Shown: in pieces, positions 11,471 through 22,860 of the stretch
Layout of the letters: every line of letters starts with the position of its first letter
Numbering within the stretch: position 1 is the first letter of the stretch
Origin: Amoebidium appalachense
Lineage: Eukaryota; Ichthyosporea
Assembly (NCBI GenBank): GCA_963693365.1
Contig: CAVNZM010000002.1
Location: 5,890,001 to 5,954,000, forward strand
Direction of reading: 5' to 3'
Length of the DNA: 64,000 bases
Notes under the pieces: model-generated
What the model was told of the DNA's origin: nothing
Databases searched by the model: none
Seen by the model: only the letters and a program-made list of their open reading frames with translations
Program-made: the position numbers and the translations under genes

Positions 11471-13102
11471 TCATCCGCGGTGGGCATTAATGGCGCTATA
11501 CAGGGCATCGGTGTGGCGGGTGGCAATGACCTTGGTGTTGTACGACCCACACGGCAGGCACTGGGGGGCCAAAAGCGTCAGCATGCAGCTATAATTAGAA
11601 ACATGTGCCTATATTTAGATCCGTGCAGTTGTAAGTAGTACTATGCGGCTATGTACGAAATTCTTTAATATAAATATACCGGACCAGTTATAAATAGAAC
11701 CACGCGATGTAAATAGAACCGGAAGGCTGAATAAGAGACCCGTACATACATAAATGGGTCTTCCCAAGAGAATAAGCAGGTATTTAAAACATAATCAGTT
11801 ATTAATAGAAGCACACAGATATGGATAGAACTAACTTATAATGATAAGAGAACCATGCAGATAATAAATTATTTGTCCAAGTTGGCAATATAACAAAGAA
11901 AGACGGAAAAAGTAAATTAGGTTGAATGCATACCTTGTGGTACGTGAAGTGGAAGGGCACGTCAGATCGCTGTTCACAGTCGTTGCACAGAATCGTCGAT
12001 ACAGAGTCTGTGCACACAGTCAGCACACACAAACCATCCATTGATTACGAATTGAATTGAATTCAACCCCACCATCTTCAAGGTACCCCGGAGCCTCAAT
12101 ATCTGCTAAATATTCCCCGATGTAAAGATTTACATGTTATCCTACCTGCCTTCAACTCCCCCCCCCCCCCCCCCCCCCCCGCGCATATCCTGCTTGTGTT
12201 CCTATTATCATGCCATGTACTGTACCCACACACTACTCTAACAAGCACTGAGCGCACACATAGCTCGGGTCACAGTTACTCATAAAACGTACATACGCAA
12301 GACACGATTGCCAGCACCAGAGCACAGCCCCACCCTTCCACCCACTCAAATGCTCTCCCCCCCCCCCCCCCCCCCCATCCCTCCCCATCCCCACCCCCCC
12401 ATCCCCTCACCCTTTCCTCCCCTCCTCCCCCCCCCACACCCACTCACCGACCAACCCACCCATCCGTTAACGTACCCACACCCACACTCACACACACGCA
12501 CACACACCCGCGCACACACACTCACCCTTGTACTCTGGGGGCATGGGCTGCTGCGCGACATACAGGTCGATCTTTTTGAAATAGTCTTCCATGTTGCCTA
12601 GGGACTGCACAGGCGGGGAGGGGGGGAGGGGGGGGGGGGGAGGAAGTGTTATTATTGGACGAGAGAGGTGTGCATAGGATAGATAATGAATATCTAGGGG
12701 ATGTAGTGGTGTAAAAGGACGGGGGGCTCGTTTGGCTTTTTGTTGGTTTTTTTCCCATTTGTTTTTCTTCATTTTTCTTGTCGCGGCCAAGGGAGGGGGA
12801 GGGGGGGGGGGGGGGGGGGGGGGAGGGGGAAGGGGGGGGGGGGGGGGGGGGGGGGCATGTGTGTTCCGGGGTTGTTTGTGGTTCATCTACAATCTGAAAT
12901 GGGGAATCGTAGATACAGCCTTTTCAGCCGATGGACATAGGTGGGACACATGAGGTGGTAGTGGTGGGGCTATTGGTGGGGGAGGGCCGGGGGGGGGAGG
13001 GGAGGGGGGGGGGGGGGGGGGGGGAGGAAAGAGAGAGAGAGTGGACACGTGTCAGACACGTGTGGTGCTGGTGCTGGTGGGGGTGGTGTTTTTTTTTCTT
13101 GG

Positions 13103-13147
<45 letters not shown>

Positions 13148-14555
13148 GGGGGGGGGGGGGGGGGTTGGTGATTATGTGTGTGTTTTATAGAGGAAGGGGG
13201 GAGGGGGGAGGACGGGGATTGGTACCTTAAGGCAGATGGGGCACTGGTATGAGCTGCGGATGTGTCGTTTGTAGCAGCAGTGGTGGATGCAGTGCCCGCA
13301 GCGCTATAAATAGACCAGTAAGCCCCAAATGCACCAGTCCATCTACCTATCTGCCAATCACTCATCTTCGTGCATTCTTTTACACTCTCCCCTTCCCCCC
13401 CCTCCCTCCCCCCCCCTCCAACGCGAGCCCTCCACCCACCCACCAATTCACAAATCCCACAAACCACACACAAACCTCATCCACGGTTACATTCAAGCCA
13501 CGCATCCCACTCACACATTGAGTCCAACCATCCAAACACATATTTCCACCGCTTGCATACATTTCGAGCCCACCCACCCCCACCTACCACTAACCCACCC
13601 ACTCATACCACCACATGCACACCCACCCACCCACATTCCTCACCCATTCAAGCACCATAAACACACGACTGTTGCCATTATTGAACATATGCACACCTAC
13701 CATAAATATGATTGTAGCGGTGCTGGTGAACATGTACTCGGAGCATATGGGGCAGTTGCTCTCCAGGTTCCTCTCGATGCACTTGTGCCTGCCCTGCAGG
13801 GTCAGGGCCATGCACACGTTGCAAGTAGTGCAGTGGAAGTAGTCCTTGCCCAGGCCCTCGCCTATGCGGCACAGCCCACAGTCGCTGCAGTGGTAAATCT
13901 TCTTGCTGCCGTCATCGTCCCACAAATTACACACCCCGCAGTGGTACCGCGCCATGCTCTTTCCACAACCTGCGCGCCGGCACTGTGGCCCTGCCGCCTG
14001 GGCCAAACCGCAGTGCATGCAGGCCATCTCTTTGACCTGTAAAGTGATCGGGTCAGTAACGGGCCGGGCAACCCCTCCTTTTCGGCCCGGGCCGGACCAC
14101 CCACCTGGTAACGGTCCATCTTATGGTCCTGGGCCTCGTCGTGGCACAGCCGGCAGACATACCAGCCCCCACAGCACGGCGCCTTGACCTGCACCCCCAT
14201 CAAAGTTACTCCTTGTGCCCCCTGCCCCCCCCCCCCCCCCCCCCCTTCCTACTCCCTCATTCATCCCGCCCCCCTCCCCCTCCCCTCCCCCCTCTTCCCC
14301 GTTCCTCCTCCTTCCTCCCCCCTTGTCCGCCGCCCCCCCCCCCCCCCCCCCCCCCTCCCTCCTATTTCCTCACCCCCCCACCACCACGTGCCATACCTTG
14401 TTTGCACGTGCATAGTGCTTGCAGCCCAGCTGGCCCTCAGAGCGGTAGCACGGCCCATGCTCACTTTCAGACGGGACCTCGGGGGTGGGCTTTGGCTCTT
14501 TGCCGCGTGAATCCACCCAGTTGCGCATCATCAGCTCCTGGGGAGGGTAGGGAGG

Positions 14556-14622
<67 letters not shown>

Positions 14623-15922
14623 TGTGTGTTTTGGGGGTGGGGAGGGGGAGGGAGGGGGACAGGGGGGGGGGGGGGGGAGAGGAAGGAGGAGGGGGAGGGG
14701 TAAATAAGTTGCTAGGCCAGATAGATGCTTCCCACTACAGGTGTGATATGTGATGTATTTTTTTTAGGATACTTGTTTAGTGAGGGCACTGTTCTTCAGA
14801 GAATGTGTGTGTGTGTGTGTTTTCTCGGCGGGGAGGGGGGAGGGAGGGAGGGAGGGGGGGGAGATAGCAGTTCAACGCTGCTTCTTTCTGTACTGCAACG
14901 TTTTGTAATGCAACATGTCTGCGCCCGTAGTCCGAGGTGGGTGTTGTGTGTGTGTGTTTGTGTGTGTATGTGTGGGGGGAGGGGGGGGGGGGGGAGGGGG
15001 GGGGGAGGGGCTATAATCGCGTGAGTGCTCACCTATACCGTATGTATTGGTTATGTATATCACCCGTTTGATTGCTACATATGTGGATGCAATGTGTTTA
15101 TGAACTCACATGTGTGCTTGTGCGTGCGCGCATCATGATCCTTGTTGGTAGTAAAGGTGTACAGCCTCACCGTGTGGACTCTGAGAATATGCGAAAGTGC
15201 GGCACGTGCCTAGGGTGCGGCGAACACAAATTACTACGCCATGACCACGTGTCTGAATAAAACATGTGCATGTAGACACAAGGTGCGTTCTATTGCTCGT
15301 CATACGTGTGCATAACAAGGCTGCTGCACCGTTTATCCGTGTACTAAATTGGTCGTGTGGTAAGTAGGGTGTATGTGCAATATGATGCGCCATTCACAAG
15401 GTGAGTAGAATACTACCACTTCCAAATCTCCTGCTCTGCACGAACGACTGCACGGAACCACCTCTAAAAATGGTATATAATGGCGTAGTTACACTTTTGG
15501 CGTATTTTGTCAGAGTCCTCAGAAAGCAGTTGTGCTTGTGCAAACCTTTGTCTGTAATTCGCTTACTACTCCCAAATCATTAACCTCCCACCTACTGAGT
15601 GCTTCGATAAATTTGCCAGCAACAGCTTCCTTTTGTATGTGTGCGGGCATTTAGAGCACATGCGCCCACATGCACATGTAGTTGCTTGTTATTCCTATTT
15701 ATTGCACGTCTCTGTTTACCCGGGTCATGCACAAGCAAACACAATGCAAATGCTGCAAGCTTCCACAGCCACCACATACACGAGCACGAACTATGCCTCG
15801 ACATCCGCCTTCTCTCCACGCGCACCACCCACCTGTGTTTTGCGCGTCTTCTCTATGGGCGTTAGGCTGGGGTCGCCTTGGATTTTGAATATGAGACTGC
15901 GAAGTTGCTGCTGGTCAAGCAT
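11471..15922 (-). CDS. RCHY1: RCHY1/PIRH2-like CHY-zinc-finger RING E3 ubiquitin ligase
   Basis: Eight minus exons join in phase: 15833-15922, 14397-14537, 14105-14188, 13701-14036, 13226-13303, 12526-12604, 11934-12007 and 11471-11560, giving 323 residues and a TGA stop. All introns are GT-AG. The N-terminus MLDQQQLRSLIFKIQGDPSL resembles the leader of plant and fungal homologues. A CHY zinc finger follows (C69, H71, Y72, then APCC at 80-83, C89, C92, H93), then a CTCHY finger (about 106-190). The RING-H2 uses C200, C203, C219, H221, H224, C227, C238 and C241. A C-terminal zinc ribbon has C277/C280 and C295/C298, with the family signature CGSYNT. The family transfers ubiquitin from E2 to targets such as p53 in animals; the substrate here is unknown. 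Introns carry poly-G/C and (TG)n. The C-x2-C before GSYNT is split from its partner by the last intron. Confidence 0.93.
11590..11860. repeat. Degenerate tandem repeat in the last RCHY1 intron
   Basis: Imperfect units of about 20-40 bp built from AATAGAACC plus GTGCAG/ATGCAG plus CTATAATTA-type text recur from 11590 to 11860, inside the intron at 11561-11933. Confidence 0.5.
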
Positions 15923-17210
15923 GGTGGTGGGTGGTTGAAGAAAAACAATCAGAGAGGGAGGCAGAGACCAAGAACATAAATAGGCTTCTCGAAGATTAGT
16001 GTGCTTGCCCCACTATTGTACCTAGATGTGTTACGCGTAATTCCACTTGTGTTTGGTGTGAGTTTCTGCCTTGAGTGCATGGACAACCGGGTGGTTGGGG
16101 CAAGGCAAAAGGTGGGGCACACAAACATAACAGACTGTCCGGCTCACTGCGTGCACACAACAGAAAAGGGCGGCTGGCCAGCCAGGGTGCTGCGTTATGA
16201 TTGGCTGTAGAGAGGAGTGCAGAATTTAGTCACAGTTCTAACGAAACGGCTGGGTCGTAGACTCTTTGTAAATCTTGCTATATTCCTTTTGACAACAAAA
16301 CTTGTAACAAAACAGTGTATATAATATATACGATTATGCCAAAATATATTCTCTATTATCCATGTAGTGTTAAAAAATTGCTACAAAACTGTCGACACTG
16401 CCAAGAGCCATGTGAAGGTTACTGATTGGCTACAGCTGAAAAGCATCATATGTCTGATTGGTTTACCTAAGCTCCTTTCCACATTACCAACCAATCGTTT
16501 CCGGGGATCTGACGTCTCCCGTGACTCCGGAATCCGCCAGCTCCCAGAACCCGGGCCAGCTGCAGGGTTCGAAGGACGGTGGAGCCCATTAACGGAAGTC
16601 GAAATCCCGTTTCGGAAAACCTCTTCGAAAATCGGAATGCTCCGTCGGAGCAGGCCCACCAAAAATCGTAATGGTCGCGCATCAGTAAAATAGGGCATGC
16701 TTCTTTGTGCCTATATTGCATCAAAATGTAATTATAATGCATACTCAAAAACCCCTGTGGTTATTAGAGGCCTTCCTGGTGTTGGCAGTTGAAGCTTTGA
16801 AGGAATAAAAGGGAAATATCAGTGGAAGTGCATTAACGCGTACGCACAATACATATATATATTCATTTTGTCTACGTATATACGTACGGTCACGTCCTCT
16901 TACACATATGTGCGGCAGTGCCAGTGTATATGAGGATATATACTATGTGTGAATATGTATCTAGTTCCTGTGTGTGTCACTGTGTCCGTGGCCTTATTTT
17001 TGCCCAGTGCACGCATTTTCTTTTATTTGATGAACATGATCATGAATCATGTACATGTTTCTAGTCGAGGTATTAGTTTAGTGCAATTTGTGCCTTCCCC
17101 GATTCGGATTGGGTCCGTGAACCAGCCAATTTGAGCTGTTTAAATGACCAATTTCTATAAAGATGTGCTTTCCGATTACGACGTTATGCTGAAAGAAGCA
17201 CTGTGACAGA
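15923..17210. other. Spacer upstream of RCHY1, no gene seen
   Basis: Probable promoter side of the RCHY1-like gene. Three TGATTGG motifs occur at about 16197, 16424 and 16454. Open frames at 16367-16698 exist on both strands but are mutually overlapping, lack homology signals and look like chance. Confidence 0.6.
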
Positions 17211-17213
17211 AAC

Positions 17214-18224
17214 CAACCAAGAAAATCACTGTACCGGAGTTTGCGCCCTTTGTTACAAGCACGATTGCGAAGCTCGAAGCAGTACTTTGGTCGCAATACC
17301 ACGTACGGAACGGAGGGGGTTGCCAACCTTATGACGTTTTGCAAGGCTACCATATGCCAAAACAAAGTAGTGTACAAAGAACACCCGATGCACATACCTC
17401 CCATGCAAACACGATGCAGGATGTTTACTCGGTTGTCTCGAATCACATGTACAAATACGTATACGTGCAAGCACTCATTGATAATTTGCAAAACCGATTC
17501 CCCTCGGACGAGTGCACTGAGGCTATGGACGTGTTTGTTCCATCGAAGTTCCCCACACCAAAAGCAGTCTCGAAGCATACGGAAACGACAAGATTAGAGT
17601 GCTCGCTGAGTTCTATGGGTCTGTTAAAACAGTGGGCGGAACGAATTATATACCCCCACTTGCCGCCGAAGATGTGATAGATCAGTGGCCACGTGCCAAA
17701 CAAATTATCTTTGAGCACCGGCATCTCCTTGAGGTTAAAGTACGTAGAAAATGTACCTGTTGGATATAGGTCTCTGAACGAGGCATGGGCCGATCTCTGT
17801 AAGATAGAAACTTTGCAATCATATTGTGCTGCTGTACTTTGAGTTGGTTAACATTGTGAGAATAATCCCATGGCCATGTAGTAATGCAACAAGTGAACGT
17901 GGCTTCTCTGGTATGAATATCATTAAGACTTCTCTCAAAGCACGTATGACAACACTGACAGTGCACAATCAGCTCATGATAGCCATGAATGGGCCGGATA
18001 TAGAGGCAGATGTGAAGCACGTGAAAGCTGAGCTGAGCTTAAGCTTCAGAAAGAATTTAGTTAAAGAGGGCAAACTGAAAGGGTTGACTGTAGAAGGGGC
18101 CAAGGAGCAGCTGGAAAAGGCCCAGGTGGCCGAGGCAGCAGCCCAAAAGAAGGCTCTGGCAGATTTCCTGGCTTTTGACTGGAACAGGGTGCACAATGTG
18201 TATATTGCCAACCCTTTCAAATAA
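17214..18224 (+). pseudogene. hAT-family transposase remnant
   Basis: Frame-shifted plus-strand text is typical of a hAT transposase catalytic C-terminus. It starts near 17214 with KKITVPEFAPFVTSTIAKLE. Then at about 17420-17570 comes ALIDNLQNRFPSDECTEAMD, and after a frame change near 17575 IRVLAEFYGSVKTVGGTNYI. The last frame (17826-18224) carries the dimerisation signature SNATSERGFSGMNIIKTSLK, with the conserved Ser-Glu-Arg-x-Phe and then RMTTLTVHNQLMIA. AATAAA at 18220-18225 overlaps the TAA stop. At least two frame breaks, and absence of the N-terminal BED finger and first catalytic Asp region, indicate a dead copy. I did not find terminal inverted repeats or the 8-bp duplication. It could also be a domesticated ZNF862-like gene, but the breaks argue against that. 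Confidence 0.75.
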
Positions 18225-18306
18225 ATTGGATCTCTGACAACACACCAGCACCTATAGTAACCGTCAAGTAGTGTGGGGGAGGGGATCGGGGAGGGGAGGG
18301 AGGGAG

Positions 18307-18352
<46 letters not shown>

Positions 18353-19240
18353 GTGAGTTGAGGCAGCAACATGGGAAGCTCAGGCAGAAATCGAATGTTT
18401 GGGGTGCATAGCATGTAATTGTACAGGGTGGATGCATGTGCACGTTTGTGATACAGTTATCATGATCGATCTGAGATAGTAATACTATGTGCCTGTGCAC
18501 GTGTACTTAGCCTAGGTCACATGTGTGGTGTCGCGGCTGTGTATGTATGTGCATGTGCACGTGTGTCTTTGAACGGAACACAGTGGTGCACAGTGTGTGT
18601 ATTGCCTGCCATTTAAGACGCGTGCCAATGATCGTGATACACGTGGCACCTTCACCTGGTGGCCGTCGACTCTGAGCATCTAGATCCATTCCATGTTTAG
18701 GCCTTCCTGGGGGGAAGGGGGGGGGGGGGGGGGGGGGGGATCCGTCTGAGAAGGGGGGGAGGGGGGAGGGGAGGGGTGAGGCCGGAGCGGCGGTGGGGGA
18801 GAAGGAGGGGCAGCACTGGTGGAGGGAACGGTGGGCAGCGGAGGAGGGGGTAATGGGGTTCGATTTCTGGGGGTGGGGAAGCTTTGAAGTGGAGGCCGGC
18901 CTATATATATACATGCGCAGGCATATGCATTGTATATATATATGTTCATGTGGCCATGCATGGCTTTGATGCATATGTGGTGTCACGGCTGTGTGTGTGT
19001 GAATGTGTGTGTGTGTGTCTGTGTGTGTGTGTGTGTGTGTGTGCATGGGTGTGTGCATAAATGTGTTTGGTGTGACAACATGTACATGTGCTAGGCTGGC
19101 GGTGTAGTCAGGGTCTGCCATTGAACATTCTACAGGCCTAGGGACAGCTGCAGGAGACACGTACGTACGTGTGCAGCTTGTGTGGGTGGTGTATGCCCCG
19201 TGTATGATGAGACCTGCCAAGTCATGAGAAGCTTCCCCCC

Positions 19241-19282
<42 letters not shown>

Positions 19283-19300
19283 CGTTCCGATTCGGCCGGG
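18225..19300. repeat. Poly-G and (TG)n spacer
   Basis: It contains an uninterrupted 44-nt G run at 18308-18351, G-rich sequence at 18715-18790, a (TG)n array at about 19012-19042 and a 40-nt G run at 19243-19282. Reading frames in between encode only Pro/Gly or Thr/His-rich peptide. Confidence 0.85.
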
Positions 19301-19454
19301 ACGATTTTCGGAACTGTGTTTACACCTATCGGAAATTCCGATTTTTTTTCGTAACTTCGAACCCTGGCCAGCTGGCGGCAGAGCTGCCTCGATACACTGT
19401 TGAAGCCTTGATGATATAATGCATGCACTCAAAAAAAAATATATATATGAAGTG

Positions 19455-19506
19455 GTTGTTTAACAGCAAAAGGAGGGTATTGTTGTTTAACAGCAAAAGG
19501 AGGGTA
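19455..19506. repeat. Perfect two-copy tandem repeat
   Basis: A 25-bp unit (GTTGTTTAACAGCAAAAGG followed by AGGGTA) occurs at 19455-19479 and again at 19482-19506, separated by two bases. No substitution is seen, so it is either recent or selected. Confidence 0.85.
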
Positions 19507-21220
19507 GGGACGGGCCGAGAGTAGTCTGAATTGAGTTGCGGCGACGGTGCGCCGTCCTGCGTATTGTACTCAATGTGCTGGTCCAAGGGCACTCCCAACT
19601 GGCGGGCCGCCCGTCCTCGGCCCGGACTGTTGGCCCGGGCGTCTCTGGATGAAGGCTGGCCTGAAGGGCTTTTTCTGTTGACCCCCGCGTGCATTCGCAG
19701 CCGGCCCATCTGGGGCAAAGTGACCGTCTCAGACCTTCCCATGACCCGATTCGCGACCCGCAGAGCGTCCGCGCCGTATGTGCAGTCATTACACAGGCAT
19801 TCCGCCCGCCCCACATCCCCTCCGAACGCACGACCCTAAGCGCGCCTTATATAGCTACCTGCAGTTGGCGTTGGATTTGATTGTGGGACACATTTTGGCG
19901 TTTTTGATTGGCTCTTTAAGAGGCAGCATGCACGAAAACAAAGGTACAAAAAAGAACACAAAAAAAAGAATTCGAAAAACAATACACGTCAACTAACTTT
20001 ATTAGTCCCCATGGCCAAGCACGCACAGCATACCTCAGGAGGTCCTTAGCATACAGCCTACACGTACGGACACATGCTAACACCTACTTGTGAACACCTT
20101 AGTGACATGGGCAGAACAGCTTGCGTGCAACCGCGTTCGAAAATACCACTGTATCTGCTCTAACACTTGCCACACTTTCGTGCTGGTTGCACTCAGTCAA
20201 CAGTGCCTATGTCCTACAAAGGCAACCTGTACTATGATAAACGGAAACAAACGTATGTGGCAGATGTACATGGCCACACTGGTGCAACCCAACGCCGTGA
20301 GACTTGAAAGGCACACGTGCACACGCACGCACTCACTCGCACACGCGACGTGTGCGTGAGTGCATGCATTTCTTTAGGGCAAACACGCCCACAAACTAAA
20401 TTCCTAAATACATGCCCGCGGCCGTACAGTAGCATATCACTTGCATATCATCTGCAATTCTGTAAAATATTCATCCAACGAGCACGTACAAGCACTAAAA
20501 ACCTAATGTAGCTTCCACAACTTCAGCCTTCAACTTGGTGCGTTCACTCCTGGGGTTTTGGTATTTGTGCACAAGCTTTTTTTTTCCTGCAAACGTGACA
20601 GTGATTATTACCGTACACAGTGTGCTCACTCCCCCGTACGCATACGGGCATGCACAGCCTACCTTTCGCTACCACTGGCTTTGAGCACCAGCACAGGCTC
20701 CAAGCCCACCAACAAACACTAGCACAAGTGTAAACTCATTGTGGCTGACAAACACAGGCACCATCTGTGATGCCTTGTTGGTGACACACACAAGCGCACG
20801 TACACCGCTCAGCTAAATTTCGCAGTGGCTCATTTCCCAGTGTTGATGGCTTCCTATTTAGTCGTGTTCCATCTACTTCGCATCCCCTCCCCCCCCCCCC
20901 CCCCCCCCCCTCCCCCCTCCGATATCGATCCCCCAAGGCTTCCCGCTCCCTTCTCCTGGGACGGCCCTCTGAACACACTCCTGGGGGCCTCCCCCTGTAC
21001 GGTATTGTTATTTCCTTTTTAAATTCTCCTGGAAACGAACGGAACAGCTCAACGCATCTCATTCCGTGACATCGTTATCTTTCTTTTTTCCGGAGTGTCC
21101 GCCCTCAGCCCACCTACTATATTAGTATTCTAGCAGGGGCCCTCGAAGTTCCTCCTGGGGCCCGAGCAGTCAGTCAGCCACCAGCCTGATACCTAGCTAC
21201 CACCTACTGAGTCGGTGTCT

Positions 21221-21255
<35 letters not shown>

Positions 21256-22077
21256 AAAGGGCCGCCTGAGTAGATGTTAAAATGTCGCACGTGCGGCAAC
21301 ACGTCAGTACGTGTTAGGATACCTAGGTGCTGTTGACCATTATCTGGCAAAGCACCTTGTGACAATCGGATGTTGAAACACACCCGGGCACTATTGTAAG
21401 TGACTGGCAACACTAACTAGCGGCCAAATAGAACTCGACCGCTTCAAGGCACTGCGTGCACGTGCCTCATGATCGACCCGTTTTCCAAAGGTTTATGCAT
21501 CAACGAACACTAACCATAAACTCATGTAAGCCTTGGCGTGCAATCATCGGGATGTATTCTCCAGGCCATGGCCACCACATATATGCTATCGTGAGGCAGG
21601 CAGTAACGAATATAGGTGCGAAGCACTCAGCATATGCATCATGACTCAGCGATTTTGGGCGGGCCAGTGGGACAGGAGTTTCAGAAGTACGCCCTGCATT
21701 CGCCAATCGGATACCCAAGCATGGCCTTGATGTACAAAGCACACACACGTTCTGCTTTAATTTAGTAAGCAACATTTAATTGCTCCTTCTTCATTGTACC
21801 ACAATTGGAGGTGAAGCAGCACCACGTCGGTGGAGCCAGCCACCTAAATACTAGTATGTGCACCGACATGCCTTGTTATCCGTTCACTGTGTCTTTATGC
21901 GCCATTCTACGTTGAAATAAAAGAGTCTTGGTACTATCAATCATCTGTGTCGTACTACCAATCATCTGAATCGTACTGTCAATCATCTTCAACAATCTCG
22001 TCAGGTCACAGCTCCAGACTTTCATACACTACTTCAATCCCTTCGTTCAGCTCACACTACCAAACTATATACATTTC
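19507..22077. other. Spacer with a short GC-rich island, no confident gene
   Basis: From 19510 to 19840 GC-rich sequence is open on both strands, with no recognisable motif in either. From 19850 to 22077 the DNA is ordinary, with a C run at about 20890-20910 and a T run at 21223-21250. AATAAA at about 21914-21919 on the plus strand has no identified gene upstream. Confidence 0.55.
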
Positions 22078-22860
22078 TTACTGTGTGCCCGCTTGCACTG
22101 GCCACCGTGGTGTCGTGGGTGTTTGCACACGTACACACGCCGCTGCCTTCAGCTGTGGTTCCTGCTGCCCGTCACTGGCGTCTGCGGTGTATGCTCGCTT
22201 GAGGCTGGGGCCTGTCATTGCATGGGAGAGTGCAGGGGGTGTTGGTGTGCCCGGCACGTGGAGCGGCGGGGTGTAAGGAGGGGTGGGGGGTGGTGTTGGT
22301 GCCGAGGCCTGCAGCATGGCACCTATGGGCAGGCCGAGCCTGGACACGTAGTGCCACGACCGCACCACCCTGTCTGCCTCGTATGCGCGGCACAGGGCTC
22401 TGAAGGCCGTGGGTTGCACGTGCAGCCGGTAGCCCAGCGCCTGCAGCGTCTGCAGCTCCAGAGTCTGCAGTGTGGCACGGGGCAGCTGTGCGGCCTGGGT
22501 CCAGGTGGCGTATGTGGGGCGGTGGTTGTCCTCGAGGTACTTGGCCGCCAGCACCAGGCACCCCACCACGGCACAGTGTCCGCACTCCAGCAGGCTGCCT
22601 ATATTCTCCTCACCGAGCGGCAGCCGCCGCACGTAGCTCAGCGCCACCACCAGCAGGCCGTGGCCTACCTCCAGCCGGCCCAGCAGCGTGTAGAGAAAGG
22701 CCCCCAGGGTGCCCACGGGGGTGTGTGCGCACAGGCGATGGCCGCGTGTCTGCAGCAGCCACGTAAGCGGACCGTCCTCCGCGCACGGAACCAGCGCGTC
22801 CTCACTGGGCACACAAAGCCCAGGCGCAGACGCGCGCCTGCAGACAGCATTAGGGGTCAT
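22078..22860 (-). CDS. PHO80-like cyclin, single exon
   Basis: An intact 260-residue frame starts at ATG 22860 and ends with TAA at 22078. Residues about 65-155 form a cyclin box: LLVVALSYVRRLP (helix 1 region), then CAVVGCLVLAAKYLEDN, then an NxxxE-like helix ending LELQTLQALGYRLHV. The AAKYLEDN segment corresponds to the conserved AaKflDD of PHO80/cyclin-P/U proteins, with Glu in place of the first Asp. Such cyclins bind and activate PHO85/CDK5-type kinases in nutrient or cell-cycle control; the partner here is unknown. The C-terminal third (from about 190) is Pro/Thr-rich and probably disordered. It is the only apparently intronless host gene here. Retroposition is one explanation, but there is no poly-A tail evidence. 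Confidence 0.83.
   Translation of the reverse strand: MTPNAVCRRASAPGLCVPSEDALVPCAEDGPLTWLLQTRGHRLCAHTPVGTLGAFLYTLLGRLEVGHGLLVVALSYVRRLPLGEENIGSLLECGHCAVVGCLVLAAKYLEDNHRPTYATWTQAAQLPRATLQTLELQTLQALGYRLHVQPTAFRALCRAYEADRVVRSWHYVSRLGLPIGAMLQASAPTPPPTPPYTPPLHVPGTPTPPALSHAMTGPSLKRAYTADASDGQQEPQLKAAACVRVQTPTTPRWPVQAGTQ

Noticed and set aside
19326-19839. GC-rich frames open on both strands
   Set aside because: High GC alone keeps both strands open; there are no domains, and the minus frame runs into a CAA/CTT repeat.
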